From CSP1-4 sp963777975 (GTDB lineage Bacteria; Chloroflexota; Limnocylindria; Limnocylindrales; CSP1-4), in contig CAVZSO010000003.1 in the NCBI GenBank assembly GCA_963777975.1, positions 248,001 to 312,000 of the forward strand: a stretch of DNA of 64,000 bases, read 5' to 3'. The notes beneath the pieces were generated by a model. It was given only the letters and a program-made list of their open reading frames with translations. It had not been told where the DNA came from and made no database searches. Position numbers and translations under genes: made by a program. Shown here in pieces: positions 27,753 to 38,243 of this stretch (the first letter of the stretch is position 1; each line of letters begins with the position of its first letter).

Positions 27753-28707
27753 TTACGACGCCATGGGCGCCCACAACGAGGGCCGCCAATGCCGTGCTCC
27801 GGCGGCGGTGACGGCTTCATCCATCTCGGCCAGCAGGCACAGCGCCTCTAGCCCCGTATCGATGCAGGCGGCCTCGGCGCGCTCCATCTGCTCGCCCTGC
27901 ACGAAGCGACCCGTCGTTCGCTGTGCGAAGGCGGTGCAGACGACGCCGGCGCGGCAGCCTGCGAGACCGGCGAGCACGAGCAGCGCCGAGGCCTCCATCT
28001 CGAAGTTGATGACCCGCTGGTCGCGCATCTCGGTCGGCCAGGTCGGGATACCGGATGGGCAGCTGCGGGATCGGCCGGCCCTGCGCGCCATAGAAGCCAG
28101 GCGCGGTGGCGGTGATGCCGGTGTGGACGGTGTGCCCGAGGCGATGCGCGGCTTCGACGAGTGCGGCCACGGCGCCGTAGTCGGCCACGGCTGGGTAGCC
28201 GTCATGGACGAAGAAGCTGGTCGTCGACTCGAGGCGCACGGCGCCGGTCGTGACGACGAGGTCGCCGAGCTCGATGTCGTCCTGCAGGACACCGCAGGAC
28301 CCGATGCGGATGAACGTGGGGTGCGTCGTGATGGCCAGGATCTCGGCCAGCACGATCTCGACGTTGTCGGTCCCGATGCCCGTCGAGACGGCCGAGATGC
28401 GCCGTCCATGGAAGCTGCCGGTGACCGAGGCGAACTCGCGGTGGCGCTGGCGCATCTCGATGTCGGTCAGCCGCGCGGCGATGCGCTCGATGCGATCCTG
28501 GTCGCCGGGGAGGAGGATGTACTCGGCCAGTTCGCCTGGTCCGAGTGCGATGTGGTACTGCCGTTCGCTGTCGGGAAGCGCGACGCGGGGGTCCGGTCGT
28601 CCAAGCGTGGGTACGGCCAGCTCCTCACCTGGTCGTCGTTCGGCAAGGCCGCTCCTCTGTCCGCTGTGCTGAGCGTGGGCGCGCAGCTGCGCGGAGGATA
28701 GTCTCAC
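27753..28707 (-). CDS. Uridine/nucleoside phosphorylase, frameshifted
   Basis: A nucleoside phosphorylase of the PNP/UDP family, cleaving a nucleoside with phosphate to base and ribose-1-phosphate. Seen: AEYILLPGDQDRIERIA (phosphate loop G-D), SVTGSFHGRRISAVSTGIG, FIRIGSCGVLQDDIELGDLVV, and, after a one-base excess near 28055, RVINFEMEASALLVLAGLAG, where the Glu-Met-Glu segment contacts ribose. Uridine phosphorylase is the best guess. The 5' boundary is unsure: a good promoter (28695-28723) lies inside the open frame, so translation probably starts further in, before PTLGRPDPRVALP, but no ATG, GTG or TTG is seen there in frame. Confidence 0.82.
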
Positions 28708-28723
28708 GCTCAGGGAGCGTCAA
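28695..28723 (-). promoter_or_regulatory. Promoter of the nucleoside phosphorylase
   Basis: Minus-strand TTGACG (28718-28723) and TATCCT (28695-28700) with a 17-base spacer, the ideal housekeeping-sigma layout. A LexA-like palindrome lies 63 bases upstream of the -35 box. Confidence 0.6.
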
Positions 28724-28786
28724 GCCGCCAAGCGTGGCTCGTGCGTGGCGACGGATCGCCGTCGCGCCTGCCGACGGTCAAGGTCG

Positions 28787-28800
28787 AGAACATGTGTTCT
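28787..28800. promoter_or_regulatory. LexA-like palindrome (third copy)
   Basis: AGAAC-ATGT-GTTCT, the same AGAAC-N4-GTTCT pattern as the boxes before imuA and dnaE2. It lies between the nucleoside phosphorylase start and the end of the surface-protein gene, away from any -10 box I can see, so its target is unclear. Confidence 0.5.
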
Positions 28801-28874
28801 GTTCAGCGTCGGGCGGACGGACACAGCGTTCCGGTTCGTGCGCGTCCGCGCGTGCGTCCCGATCTGGTGCCCGA

Positions 28875-31826
28875 TCACGCTCCGTTCAGAGGCTCCGAGG
28901 GTGATCCCGCGGTCGGCGATAGCAGCTCGACGAGGCGCTCGGTCGCCTGTTGAGACTCCGCCTGGTCCGCGCGGCGGCGACGCCATCGCGCACCGGCCGC
29001 GCCCGCGGCCAGGATCGCGGCGACCAGGCCGCCAGCGCCGGCGGCGCCCATGAGGGGAGTCACGGGAGCGGCTCCGTCGGCCATGTCGGCGAGGCCGTCC
29101 TCACGTGCGTTGCTCGCCACCGGATCGCCGGCGGTCGGGTCAGATCCACCGCCAGACGTTGCTGACGGCTCCGACCCTCGGGGATCGAGGACCTGGCCGG
29201 CTGTCACGATGTCTGCCGCATCGTCGACCACGACCACCCAGCCGGCGCCGTCTGTCTCGACGGTCCCGGTCGCCTCGACGAGATCACCCGCGCGAAGCGA
29301 GGCGCCGACGGTCACCGCGGCGGCGGAGAAGCGGAGCGTGACCGTGCCACTGCCATCCTCGACGAGGACGGTCACGTCGTCGTCTGGCCCAAGGGGCGCA
29401 GCGGGGCGGGTCACGAGCCCACCGACGTGGATGAGTCGGCCGGCATGGGCCGGCACGTCGGCCGCCTCGACGGTCGCAGACCCATCCAGGGACGGAGGCC
29501 CGGATGGCGACGAGGTAGCGCCGGTCGTCGATCCGACCGCGCCGGTCGGATCGGTGGCCCCACTGGCCTGTCCTGCGGTCGCGGGCGCAGCGCCAAGGTC
29601 GAGGTCGGATCTCGTACGCGGCAGGACCGCGAACCGACGATCCGTGGCGCTCGGATAGGCGCGTCGGATGATGCCCGTGATCGACCCCGCCTGGCCTTCC
29701 TTGATCAGCTCGACCGCGATGCTCGCCCGCGCCAGGCCGACGATCGGCACCTTCGTTCCGTCGGCGAGGCGCAGCTCAGCGCGCCAGGCCTGCCCATAAC
29801 GCCGGACGTCGACGACCGTGCCCCGCACCCGGACGAGCTCCCATTCCGTGCCCGTGCCGGGCGCCCTGGAGAGGGCATGCATGATGGGCGTCGACGTGCC
29901 GATGACGGCGACCTGAGCCGTCGCAGAGAGCTGTGGCGCGCCGTAGTAGGTGCCGGTCGATCCCGTCGCCCGGACGCGGCTGCCGACGGCCGGTGCGGTC
30001 TCGTGTGCCAGCAGACGGAGGAGGATGGCGCCCGTCCCATCTTCGATCGTCACTCGCCGTTCGTCAGCGTCGAGGAGACCGGCCGGGCTCGTGACGGTGC
30101 CTTCGACCACGACCTTCTGGCCGGCACGGGCGCGCGCGACCGCGATGCTGACCAGGTTCGGCGATGTGCTCGGGCTACCCGACGGCGAGGCAGATCCGGA
30201 CGGCGAAGCCGACGCCGATGGTGTCGCGGCGACCCGGAGATCGCCACCATCCCGGATCCAGATGCGATAGCCATCGAGGCGACCGGTCGCCGTCGAGCGC
30301 TGCCCGCCGATGCCAGCGACCGACACGGTGGCCTGGCGACGAACGGTGTCCGGGATGGTTCCCGCCGCAGCGAAGGCGACGATGCGACCGCGACCCGAGG
30401 CGTCCTCGACGATGATCGTCGTCGTCCCGCTCTTGGCCGTGTCGATGTCGACCACGACCCCCGTCGCCGTGACGAGCTTGGCCTCCGTCGCCTCACTGAG
30501 CGCGGCGAGCTCGACGGCCTGCGCCGCCGGCAGCGTCCCGGAGCCGACCGCCTCGAGCGGGTCGCCAGCTTCGAGACGCAGCTCGAGCGCGCCGTACCGG
30601 GCACCGAGGCGTCCCTCGACGATGACGTCGGTGCCGCGGGCGACCATGAGGTCCTTGCGGCCGCCATCGAGTCGGACAAGGATGCCGGCCGTGCCATCCT
30701 GGATCGCGAACGTGCGGTCATCGACGATCCGTCCCGGCTCGACCGTCACGATGCCACGCACGCGAACGCGCGACCCCGCCGCGCTGGTGCGCGCGACGGC
30801 GATGTCGACGATGCCCGTGCTTGGCGACACGCTCGGAGACGGGGACGCTGACGGAGCCGGGCTCGGCGATACGCTGGGAGACGGCGACGCCGAGGGAGCC
30901 GGGCTCGATGTCGGTGCCGGCGTGGCGACGGGAGTCGGCGATGGTGTCGGAAGCGGACTCTGTGTCGGCGTGGGCAGGGCGGTCGGTGAAGGGCTCGGCA
31001 GCGGGGTCGCAGTCGGTGTCGGTTCCGCCGTTGGGGACGGGCTCGGTGTAGGAGTCGGTGCCGGCGTCGGTGTCGGGGTCGGGGCAGGCGTCGCCGTATG
31101 GGTCGGCGCAGGCGTGGGTATCGGGGTCGCGGAAGGCGTCGACGTGGGCCCGAAGGTCGGGGTCGGAAGCGAGCCACCAGGGACCGCAGGCGAGGCAAGG
31201 TTCTGAGCCACTGGGGCGGCGTTCAACACCCAGTCGGCCAGGTTCTGGTTGGAGTCGATGCGGTTGCCGGCCGTGCCGCCGGGCCGTCGTTCGAGGCTCG
31301 AACCGACCGCCGGGGCGGGCGCCGCGGTCCCTTCCACGAATGCATTGGATGCGTCGCCCCAGCCGACGGCGTCGACGACCGCGCCGCCGACCGGCCGGAC
31401 GAGGATCGCGCCGCCGGTCGCCGCCAGTCCGCCGGAGTAGGTGGCGTCGGCGATCGCTGCGAAGAGCCCGGCGCTGTTCGCGAGCAGGATGTGCCGGCCC
31501 GGATCGAGCACTGTGGCCGTCGCCCAGGTCGCCTTGCGGGTGAGCGTGCTGCCGGTCGACGTGACGTAGACGACCTCCTGCCCGGCCAGATCCACGCTCG
31601 CCAGCCCGGCGTTGTAGAGCTCGACGAACTCGTCCGATGCCGAGGCGCCGCCGGTCATCACCTCACCGACCACGAGACCGCTCGACGGCGGCCAGTCGAC
31701 CGCCGCCAGCGGCTCGACGGCCGGGCCGCTGGCCCCGGCCGACGCACCGGGTCCGATGGCCACGAGGGCGAGGGCGAGGAGCACCGGCAGGGATGCCGGC
31801 ACGGCGTGACGAACGAGCCGCGGCAT
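28875..31826 (-). CDS. Stalked surface protein, LTD plus OB-like domains
   Basis: A 983-residue exported protein. In order: signal peptide (1-31, ending ASAGA), a lamin-tail-like domain (about 45-190, with GEVMTGGASASDEFVELYN, a typical LTD start, and VDAVGWGDASNAFVEG), a Pro/Thr/Ser-rich stalk (about 215-345), then three or four OB-fold-like modules with repeated patterns such as VRVRGIVTVEPG...DGTAGILVRL and VVVEGTVTSPAG...DGTGAILLRL. A C-terminal membrane helix (about 930-950) followed by RWRRRR completes it. This suggests a cell-surface or membrane-anchored nucleic-acid or metal-binding protein; similar LTD/OB proteins often accompany exported nucleases, but none is nearby. Confidence 0.75.
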   Translation of the reverse strand: MPRLVRHAVPASLPVLLALALVAIGPGASAGASGPAVEPLAAVDWPPSSGLVVGEVMTGGASASDEFVELYNAGLASVDLAGQEVVYVTSTGSTLTRKATWATATVLDPGRHILLANSAGLFAAIADATYSGGLAATGGAILVRPVGGAVVDAVGWGDASNAFVEGTAAPAPAVGSSLERRPGGTAGNRIDSNQNLADWVLNAAPVAQNLASPAVPGGSLPTPTFGPTSTPSATPIPTPAPTHTATPAPTPTPTPAPTPTPSPSPTAEPTPTATPLPSPSPTALPTPTQSPLPTPSPTPVATPAPTSSPAPSASPSPSVSPSPAPSASPSPSVSPSTGIVDIAVARTSAAGSRVRVRGIVTVEPGRIVDDRTFAIQDGTAGILVRLDGGRKDLMVARGTDVIVEGRLGARYGALELRLEAGDPLEAVGSGTLPAAQAVELAALSEATEAKLVTATGVVVDIDTAKSGTTTIIVEDASGRGRIVAFAAAGTIPDTVRRQATVSVAGIGGQRSTATGRLDGYRIWIRDGGDLRVAATPSASASPSGSASPSGSPSTSPNLVSIAVARARAGQKVVVEGTVTSPAGLLDADERRVTIEDGTGAILLRLLAHETAPAVGSRVRATGSTGTYYGAPQLSATAQVAVIGTSTPIMHALSRAPGTGTEWELVRVRGTVVDVRRYGQAWRAELRLADGTKVPIVGLARASIAVELIKEGQAGSITGIIRRAYPSATDRRFAVLPRTRSDLDLGAAPATAGQASGATDPTGAVGSTTGATSSPSGPPSLDGSATVEAADVPAHAGRLIHVGGLVTRPAAPLGPDDDVTVLVEDGSGTVTLRFSAAAVTVGASLRAGDLVEATGTVETDGAGWVVVVDDAADIVTAGQVLDPRGSEPSATSGGGSDPTAGDPVASNAREDGLADMADGAAPVTPLMGAAGAGGLVAAILAAGAAGARWRRRRADQAESQQATERLVELLSPTAGSPSEPLNGA
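30820..31180. repeat. Degenerate Pro/Thr/Ser stalk repeats
   Basis: The coding strand here repeats short units encoding TPTP, SPSP, APTPTP and PSASPSPSVSPS. The block SPSPAPSASPSPSVSPS-like is nearly duplicated (about 30826-30910). It forms the extended stalk of the surface protein and is prone to slippage and length change. Confidence 0.7.
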
Positions 31827-32011
31827 GGCTGACCTCCGGGCGGGCAGCCGGCGGAGAGATGGCGACCGTAGTCGGCCCCGCTTACCAGTCGCTTCTCGCG
31901 CGATGCCCGGCGGCCGCCGGGATTACCATCGGCGCGACACGCCGCGGCGCGGCTCGTTCCGAGCGCGCTCTCCGGATCGACCTCGACTTCGACGACCGAC
32001 AGGAGGCCACG

Positions 32012-32674
32012 TTGGCCCGAGCCAAGAGCACCGCCCGCGCCGAGGCCCGCCGCCGCTACCGTGCCAGCCAGGGTGCTGCCGAGGACACCGACGCCGTGAC
32101 CGACGCTGCGGACGGTGGCGCCGCCGCGGCTGAGCCGCGTCGGGGCCTGCTCGGATTCACGATGCCGGACTGGCGCGGGGATCTGCGCGCCTTTCCGCAC
32201 GAGCTGCGGACGAACCGCTGGTGGTGGATCTCGGCCCTGCTGTTGCTCACCTCGCCCATCGCCTATGTCATCGCGATCAACGCCCGCGAGGACGCCGGTG
32301 GTCCGCTCTCGCTCTACGTCCGACTGGTCGTCTCCCCGCCGGCCATCCCCATCCTCATCGCCGGCTTCATGTCGAGGCGCGGCCCATACCTCATCGGCTT
32401 CGTCCTGGGCATCATCGATGGCCTGCTGATCGCGGCCTTCCAGACGGCGAGCCTCGAGCCCGGGTCGCCGATCACGAGCGACACGCTGCTGGCCGGCTCG
32501 GTCTCCATCCTCTCGGCCGCGGTCCTTGGGGCGGGCTTCGGCTGGATCGCGTTCATCTACAAGGGCTGGCTGCAGAACTCATCGCGACGCCGGCAGGAGC
32601 AGCGCGACAAGCAGGCACAGGAGCAGAAGCGCAAGGCGCGCGACGAGGCTCGCCAGGCGCGCTCCGGCCGCTGA
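32012..32674 (+). CDS. Membrane protein with basic tails, unknown
   Basis: A 220-residue protein with charged ends and four hydrophobic segments (about residues 73-92, 104-122, 124-143 and 160-180). The N-terminus is basic (ARAKSTARAEARRRYRAS), and the C-terminus (RRRQEQRDKQAQEQKRKARD) is probably a helical coiled coil in the cytoplasm. TTG 32012 is chosen because AGGAGG lies five bases upstream; the longer frame overlaps the start of the divergent surface-protein gene. I recognise no family. It is convergent with dnaE2. Confidence 0.65.
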   Translation: MARAKSTARAEARRRYRASQGAAEDTDAVTDAADGGAAAAEPRRGLLGFTMPDWRGDLRAFPHELRTNRWWWISALLLLTSPIAYVIAINAREDAGGPLSLYVRLVVSPPAIPILIAGFMSRRGPYLIGFVLGIIDGLLIAAFQTASLEPGSPITSDTLLAGSVSILSAAVLGAGFGWIAFIYKGWLQNSSRRRQEQRDKQAQEQKRKARDEARQARSGR

Positions 32675-32748
32675 CGAGGTCGCGAGCCCGGGCGAGGCGC
32701 GTCGGGGCGTTCGGCCGCTGATCGATGGCTGCCGGGCCGCTGCGGTCG

Positions 32749-35700
32749 TCAGCCCAGGCGACGCATCCCGGCGTGCCCGAGCTGACGGACGCCCTCGGGT
32801 CGTGACGGTCCGCCGACGCCGCGAGCGAGGTCGGGCAGGGACACGATCTCCCGTGCCACCAGGTTGACCACGTTCGCCTCGCGCTGGAGCGTGCCTTCGA
32901 TGTACAGCAACGCGTGGCGGCGGACGACGCCTCGCAGTCGAGCCCAGGTGTCTGGCCAGAGCGTGACGTTGACCATGCCCGTCTCGTCTTCGACGGCCAG
33001 GAAGACGGTCCCCTTGGCGGTCATCGGGTGCTGCCGGGTCACGACCAGCCCGCCGATGGCCACCCGACCCGGCGGCCGCTCCGCCATCTCGCCTGCGGTC
33101 ACCGCCCCCAGCCGGGCGAGTGCCGGTCGGAAGAGCTCGATGACCTGGCGCCGGGCGTCGAGCGAGAGGATGGCGTAGCTGTCGCCCAGGCGCTCCAGCT
33201 CCGATGGTGGTGGCAGGTCGGGTGCCGCGGTGGCGGGCAGTCGGAGGTCGAGGGGTCGGGACGCAGCGGGACCGGCGATCGGTCGACCACGAGTCGCGCC
33301 GGCGACCTCGTGGAGCTGCCAGAGGAGCTCGCGGCGCGGCCGGCCCAGCGAGTCGAGCCCACCGGCGCGGATGAGGCGCTCGAGGACCTCCTCCGAGAGG
33401 CCCGTCCGGGCCACGACGTCGGCCAGGGAGCGATACGGCCCGCGCTCCGACTCCTGCTCCAGGCGCTGCCCGAGCTCCTCGCCGATGCCGTTGACGAGGT
33501 GCAGGCCGAGCCGGATGCCGTAGCCGTCCGCGCTCTCCGCCGCCAGCCAGCCGCGCTCGTGGCGCTCGAGCACGACGCAGGCCGGCGAGCGGACCACCTC
33601 CGGTCGCCGGTCGATGCCCGCGTCCGGGGGGAGCGGCTGGCCGGGCATGCCGACCCATTCGGTCGCCGTTCGGTAGCGGCTGGCATTGATGTCCACCGGC
33701 AGGACCGCCACGCCATGCCGCTTGGCGTCGTTGATGAGCACCTCGACCGGGTAGAAGCCCATCGGCTGCGCGTTGATCAGCCCGACCGTGAACTGTGCCG
33801 GGTAGGCGAGCTTCAGGAAGGCCGACTCGTAGGCCGTGCGCGCGAAGGCCGCCGCGTGGCTCTTGTTGAAGCCGAAGCTGGCGAAGCCGGCGACCTGGTG
33901 GTAGAGCTCCTCGGCGTCCTCCTCCGGCAGGCCGTTGGTGGCCATGCAGCCCTCGACGAAGCCGCGGTGGAGCTTCTCCATCTCGCGCTGGGAGCGCCAG
34001 GTGCCCATGGCGCGCCGGAAGCCGTCCGACTCGGCCGCGCTGAAGCCCGCCACCTCGATGGCGATGCGCATGACCTGCTCCTGGTAGAGGATCACGCCCA
34101 GCGTCTCGGCCAGGACCGGCTCCAGGCTGGGATGGAGGTAGGCCACCGGCTCGAGGCCCTGGCGCCGTCGCAGGTAGGGGTGGACGGCGTTGCCCTGGAT
34201 GGGGCCGGGCCGGATGATGGCGACCTCGACGACCAGGTCGTCGAGCGTCTCCGGGCGGCTCTTGGGCAGCGTCTGCATCTGCGCCCGCGACTCGATCTGG
34301 AAGACGCCCACCGTGTCCGCCGCCTGGATCATGGCGAAGACCTGGGGGATGTCCTCCGGCAGGCGGTCGAGATCGACGCACACGCCGCAGTCGGCCTGGA
34401 TGTCGCGCAGCGCGTCGTCGATGGCCGAGAGCATGCGCAGGCCGAGCAGGTCGAGCTTGATGAGCTTCATCGCCTCGACGTCACGCTTGTCGTACTGGAC
34501 GACGACGCGTCCCGGCATGCTGGCCCGCTCGAGCGGCGCGATGTCGACCAGCGGCGCCCGGGTGATGAGCATGCCGCCGACGTGGATGCCGAGGTGGCGC
34601 GGGAAGCCGTCGATGCGGGCGCACAGCTCCAGCCAGCGCTCCCAGGGCGAGAGGCCGACCGTGCTGCCGCCCCGTGGCTGCGGTGGCGGCTCCGGTTCGA
34701 CGCGAGCGACGCTGGAGTGGCTCGGGGCACGGCCGTCGCCACGACCCATCGCCTGCGTCGGCGGCGCTGGCGGGTCCCAGGCGTACGGTCGGCCGAGGCG
34801 ATCCGTCCGTCGCTCGGGTGGCAGCAGGACGCCCGTCTCGGGGTCGATCGCCCGGCCGTCGATCGTGCCCGCTGAGGTCGGTGGCCGGATGTCGGTCGGT
34901 GGCTGCCCGCCCGCCCGCAGCCAGCGCACGCTGGCCGGGGAGTCGCCCGGACCGCCCTCGTCGTCCGAGGGGCTCGGGCGCAGCGTGGTCACGGGCGCCA
35001 GTCGCTCGGGCGAGTCGACGAGCGGATCGGCAACGACCGATCGGCCGCCGACGGTGCGCGGCAGGATGTCGCCGATGGGCAACGGCCCGCCGTGTCCGCC
35101 GCGTCGCGGCCCGGGTCCATGGATCCCCGGCCGCGGCAAGGCCCGGACCGGCCGCTCACCCTGGCCCACCGGCCGCTCCCCCTGCCCCACCGGACGCGAC
35201 GCCCGACCACCCGAGCCCGGTCCGCCAGGCACGTCGCGTGCGTGGGCGAGCTGGCCCATGCGCGTCCACCAGGCCACGCTCGCCGGCGACCGCAGCGGCA
35301 GCGTCGATGCCCGGGGCCCGCGCCTGGCCGACGGTCGCCCATCCCCTCCCCGGGCGTCTGGAAGAACTCGGCGAAGCCGCCGTCCGCCTCGAGGTCCCGG
35401 CGGACCATGACCGAGTCGTAGGTCTCGAGCGCCTTGGCCACTCGATCGACGAGCGGCCGCGGGAAGCCCAGCGCGTAGCCGACCTCGCGCACGGCCGATC
35501 TCGCCCGATAGGTGACGACGTTGCAGACCATGCCCGTGTGCGCCTCGCCGTAGCGCTCGTAGACGTACTGGATGACCTCCTCGCGGCGGCTCGAGGCGAA
35601 GTCGATGTCGACGTCGGGATAGGCGGTCCGGCCCTCGTTGATGAAGCGCTCGAAGAGGAGCCGATGGCGGATGGGGTCGACGCGCGTGATGCCAAGCACG

Positions 35701-37082
35701 TAGGCGACGATCGAGTCGCCCGCGCTGCCCCGACCCTGGGCTGGGATCTTGCGCTCGCGGGCGAAGCGCATGAGGTCCCAGCAGATGAGGAAGAACTCGG
35801 CCAGGCCGGTCCGCTCGATGACCTCCAGCTCGTGCGCCAGCTGCTTGACCACGGCCGGCGTCATGGGGTGGTAGCGCGTGCGGGCGCCCTCGTGGCAGAG
35901 CCGCTCCAGGTGGCTGAAGGGCGTCTCGCCGCGCGGCACCGCGAAGCCGGGGAAGCGGTAGCGCTCGAAGCCCAGGTCGATGGTGCAGCGGGTGCCGAGC
36001 TCGCCGGCCGTGCGCAGCCCCTCCGCCCAGGCGCGTGCCACGCCCGATCCCGGCGCCTCGCCCGACCCCGGCTCGGCTGGCGGCAGCCGGGCCAGCTCGT
36101 CGGCCGACTTGAGGTGGTACTCCCCGTTCGACCGGCGCAGGTGGGCGCTCTCGTCGAGCGTCAGGCCGTGGCGGATGGCGACCAGCACATCGGCCAGCTC
36201 GCGATCCTCCGGCCGCGCGTAGTGGCTGTCGTTGGTGACCACGACCGGCAGCCCGAGCCGCTCGGCCAGGTCGGCCGTCTCGACGACCAGGAAGTCGTCG
36301 TCGGGCAGGAGGTGGTGCTGCAGCTCCAGGAAGAAGCCGGCTCCGAGGCCGCTCACCGGGGCATAGCGCTCGGCCAGGCGACGCGCCACCGCGTCGGCCC
36401 CGGCACGATCGCCGGCCAGGAGCCGCCGCGCGATCTCACCGTGGCGGCATCCGGAGAGCGCCACCAGACCCTCGACATGCTCGGCCAGGAGCGCCTGCGT
36501 GAAACGCGGCACGCCCTTGGTGCCGGCCAGATGGGCAGCGCTGACCAGTCGGCAGAGGCTGCGATAGCCGATCAGGTCGCGGGCCAGCAGGACGAGGTGG
36601 GGGCCACGCTCGCGATCGCGCACCCGACGGAGCTCATCGCGCTTCGGCTCGCGGTGGCCAGGCGGACGCAGTCGCTCGACACTGGGGCGGACCGGCCGAC
36701 CCTCGGCGGCCGAGGCCATGCCGGATGCCATGGCCACGCCGCCGGCCGAGGCCACGCCGCTCAGCAGGCCAGCCTCGACCACCAGGCCCGGCGACCCTCG
36801 GCGGCGACGGCGACGATGGGGCACCACGACCCCATCGGGGTCCGGGACCGCGGCATCGAGCAGCTCGACCTCCAGGCCGACGATCGGCCGCAGCCCAGCC
36901 TCCTGCGCGGCGCTTACGAAGCGGACCGCCCCGTAGAGGCCCTGGTGGTCGGTCACGGCCAGGCCGTCGAAGCCCAGCTCGACAGCCCGCGCCACCAGGT
37001 CCTCCGAGGGCGAGGCGCCGTCGAGGAACGAGAAGTTGGTGTGCGCGTGGAGCTCGCTGAACGGAGCCGCGGCGGGGGACAT
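32749..37082 (-). CDS. dnaE2: Error-prone DNA polymerase DnaE2 (ImuC), frameshifted
   Basis: The alpha-subunit-like translesion polymerase of the mutasome. Seen: PHP domain ELHAHTNFSFLDGAS at the start, palm motif YPDVDIDFASSRREEV with the catalytic Asp pair, LGIHVGGMLIT, KLIKLDLLGLRM (third acidic residue), FQIESRAQM, LGVILYQEQVMRIA, KSHAAAFARTAYESAFLK, and an OB domain MTAKGTVFLAVEDETGMVNV. At about 1,440 codons it is 300 or more residues longer than usual. There is an insert of about 85 residues in the PHP domain and a Gly/Pro/Arg-rich insert of about 200-230 residues (around 34,655-35,345) between the palm Asp pair and LGIHVGG. The frame changes near 35,345. A LexA-like box lies 40 bases before the ATG. 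Confidence 0.93.
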
Positions 37083-37116
37083 GGGCACCGCTCCGGCGTG
37101 GCTGGGGGCCTGTCCG

Positions 37117-37135
37117 ATGATAGAACATCCGTTCT
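37117..37135 (-). promoter_or_regulatory. LexA-like box overlapping dnaE2 -10
   Basis: Minus-strand AGAAC-GGAT-GTTCT (37122-37135) shares its last base with TATCAT (37117-37122), a good -10 box. The same box-to-TATCAT geometry recurs at imuA. Repression by LexA and induction by DNA damage is the expected behaviour. Confidence 0.75.
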
Positions 37136-37198
37136 GTTTCTGCCACTCGCCTGCGACACCCGACGAGGGCGCCATGGCCTCGGCTATAGTCGCCGCCG

Positions 37199-38194
37199 AT
37201 GACCCTCCAGGAACCGCCCGAGCTCGGCACGATCGGCCGACCGCCACGACGACGTCGGCGCCTGACGCTCGATCGCGTCGTCGGCGTCCTGCTCGTCGGT
37301 ATCGGCGCCTGGCTCGTGGCGCCGGTCCTCCTGAACCCGCCGGCACCAGCGCCATCCGCACCCGCTGCCGCCGCGATCGCCGTCGCCAGCCCGACCGCCA
37401 TCCCATTCCCGACCCTGACCCCCTTGCCGGCCGGCGTCCATCCGACCCCACGCCCGACCGACAACGCCGGCGACACGGTCCCGGCGACCCCGGCACCGAC
37501 CGAGCCGCCACCCACCAGCGCACCGCCCGAGGAGCTCGAGGGCTATCGCTGGCCGATGGCAGGGCGGTCGCATCACGACCTGGTTCCAGCCCGTCGACGG
37601 TGGCTTCATCGTCATCGATGGCGAACGCATCCACGACGGCATCGACATCGCGACGTTCTGCGGCGACTACGTCCGATCGGCGCATGACGGCGTCGTGCTC
37701 TATGCCGGCCGGTCGTATGAGCCATACCTCGGCCACGACGCCCCGACCGACGACTTCTACGCGCAGCTCAAGAAGAAGAAGCTGACCAAGAAGGCGCTGC
37801 GCCATCGTCGTCGTCATCGATGACGGGAACGGCTATCGCAGCCTGTACGCGCACCTCGGCCAGGCGGACGTCGACGCCGGCCAGGTGGTCAAGGCAGGTG
37901 ATCTCCTGGGGCTCGAGGGCGCAACCGGCCACGCCACCGGTTGCCACCTCCACTACGGCCTGATCCGCATGGACGGCGCCTACGTGCCGATCGCCCGCGA
38001 GCTGATCAGGAAATGGCACTACCCGGAGCGGACCCGTGAGCGCATCGACCCGCTGCGCGTCTTCAACCTCTTCGATGTCCAGGCGCCGCACGAGGTGCCC
38101 GGCCGACCACCGCCCGTGGTCTCACCGGGCTTCGGTCCGACCGCGCCGATGCTCGGCCGCGCAGCGCGAGGCCGCCCAGGCCGCAGCACCCTAG
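37199..38194 (+). CDS. M23 (LytM-type) peptidase, frameshifted
   Basis: A membrane-anchored peptidoglycan endopeptidase of about 331 residues. Seen: basic start, one membrane helix (about residues 25-45, VVGVLLVGIGAWLVAPVLL), a Pro/Thr-rich linker, then in a second frame RITTWFQPVDGG and HDGIDIATFCGDYVRSAHDG (the HxxxD zinc ligands), and in a third frame GYRSLYAHL and GHATGCHLHYGLI (the HxH ligand). Changes near 37565 and 37800, plus one probably near 38150, bring the reading to a TAG at 38194 with a length divisible by three. TATAGT ends eight bases before the ATG, a leaderless signature. It is divergent from dnaE2. Confidence 0.85.
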
Positions 38195-38243
38195 TCCGCC
38201 GACAGGCGAACGCATCCAGGCGACCCGACGATCGGAGGACGGC

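Noticed and set aside
30820..31180. CRISPR-like or intergenic tandem repeat array
   Set aside because: The repeats are short, variable and in frame inside a coding region, encoding a Pro/Thr/Ser stalk; no uniform repeat-spacer structure.
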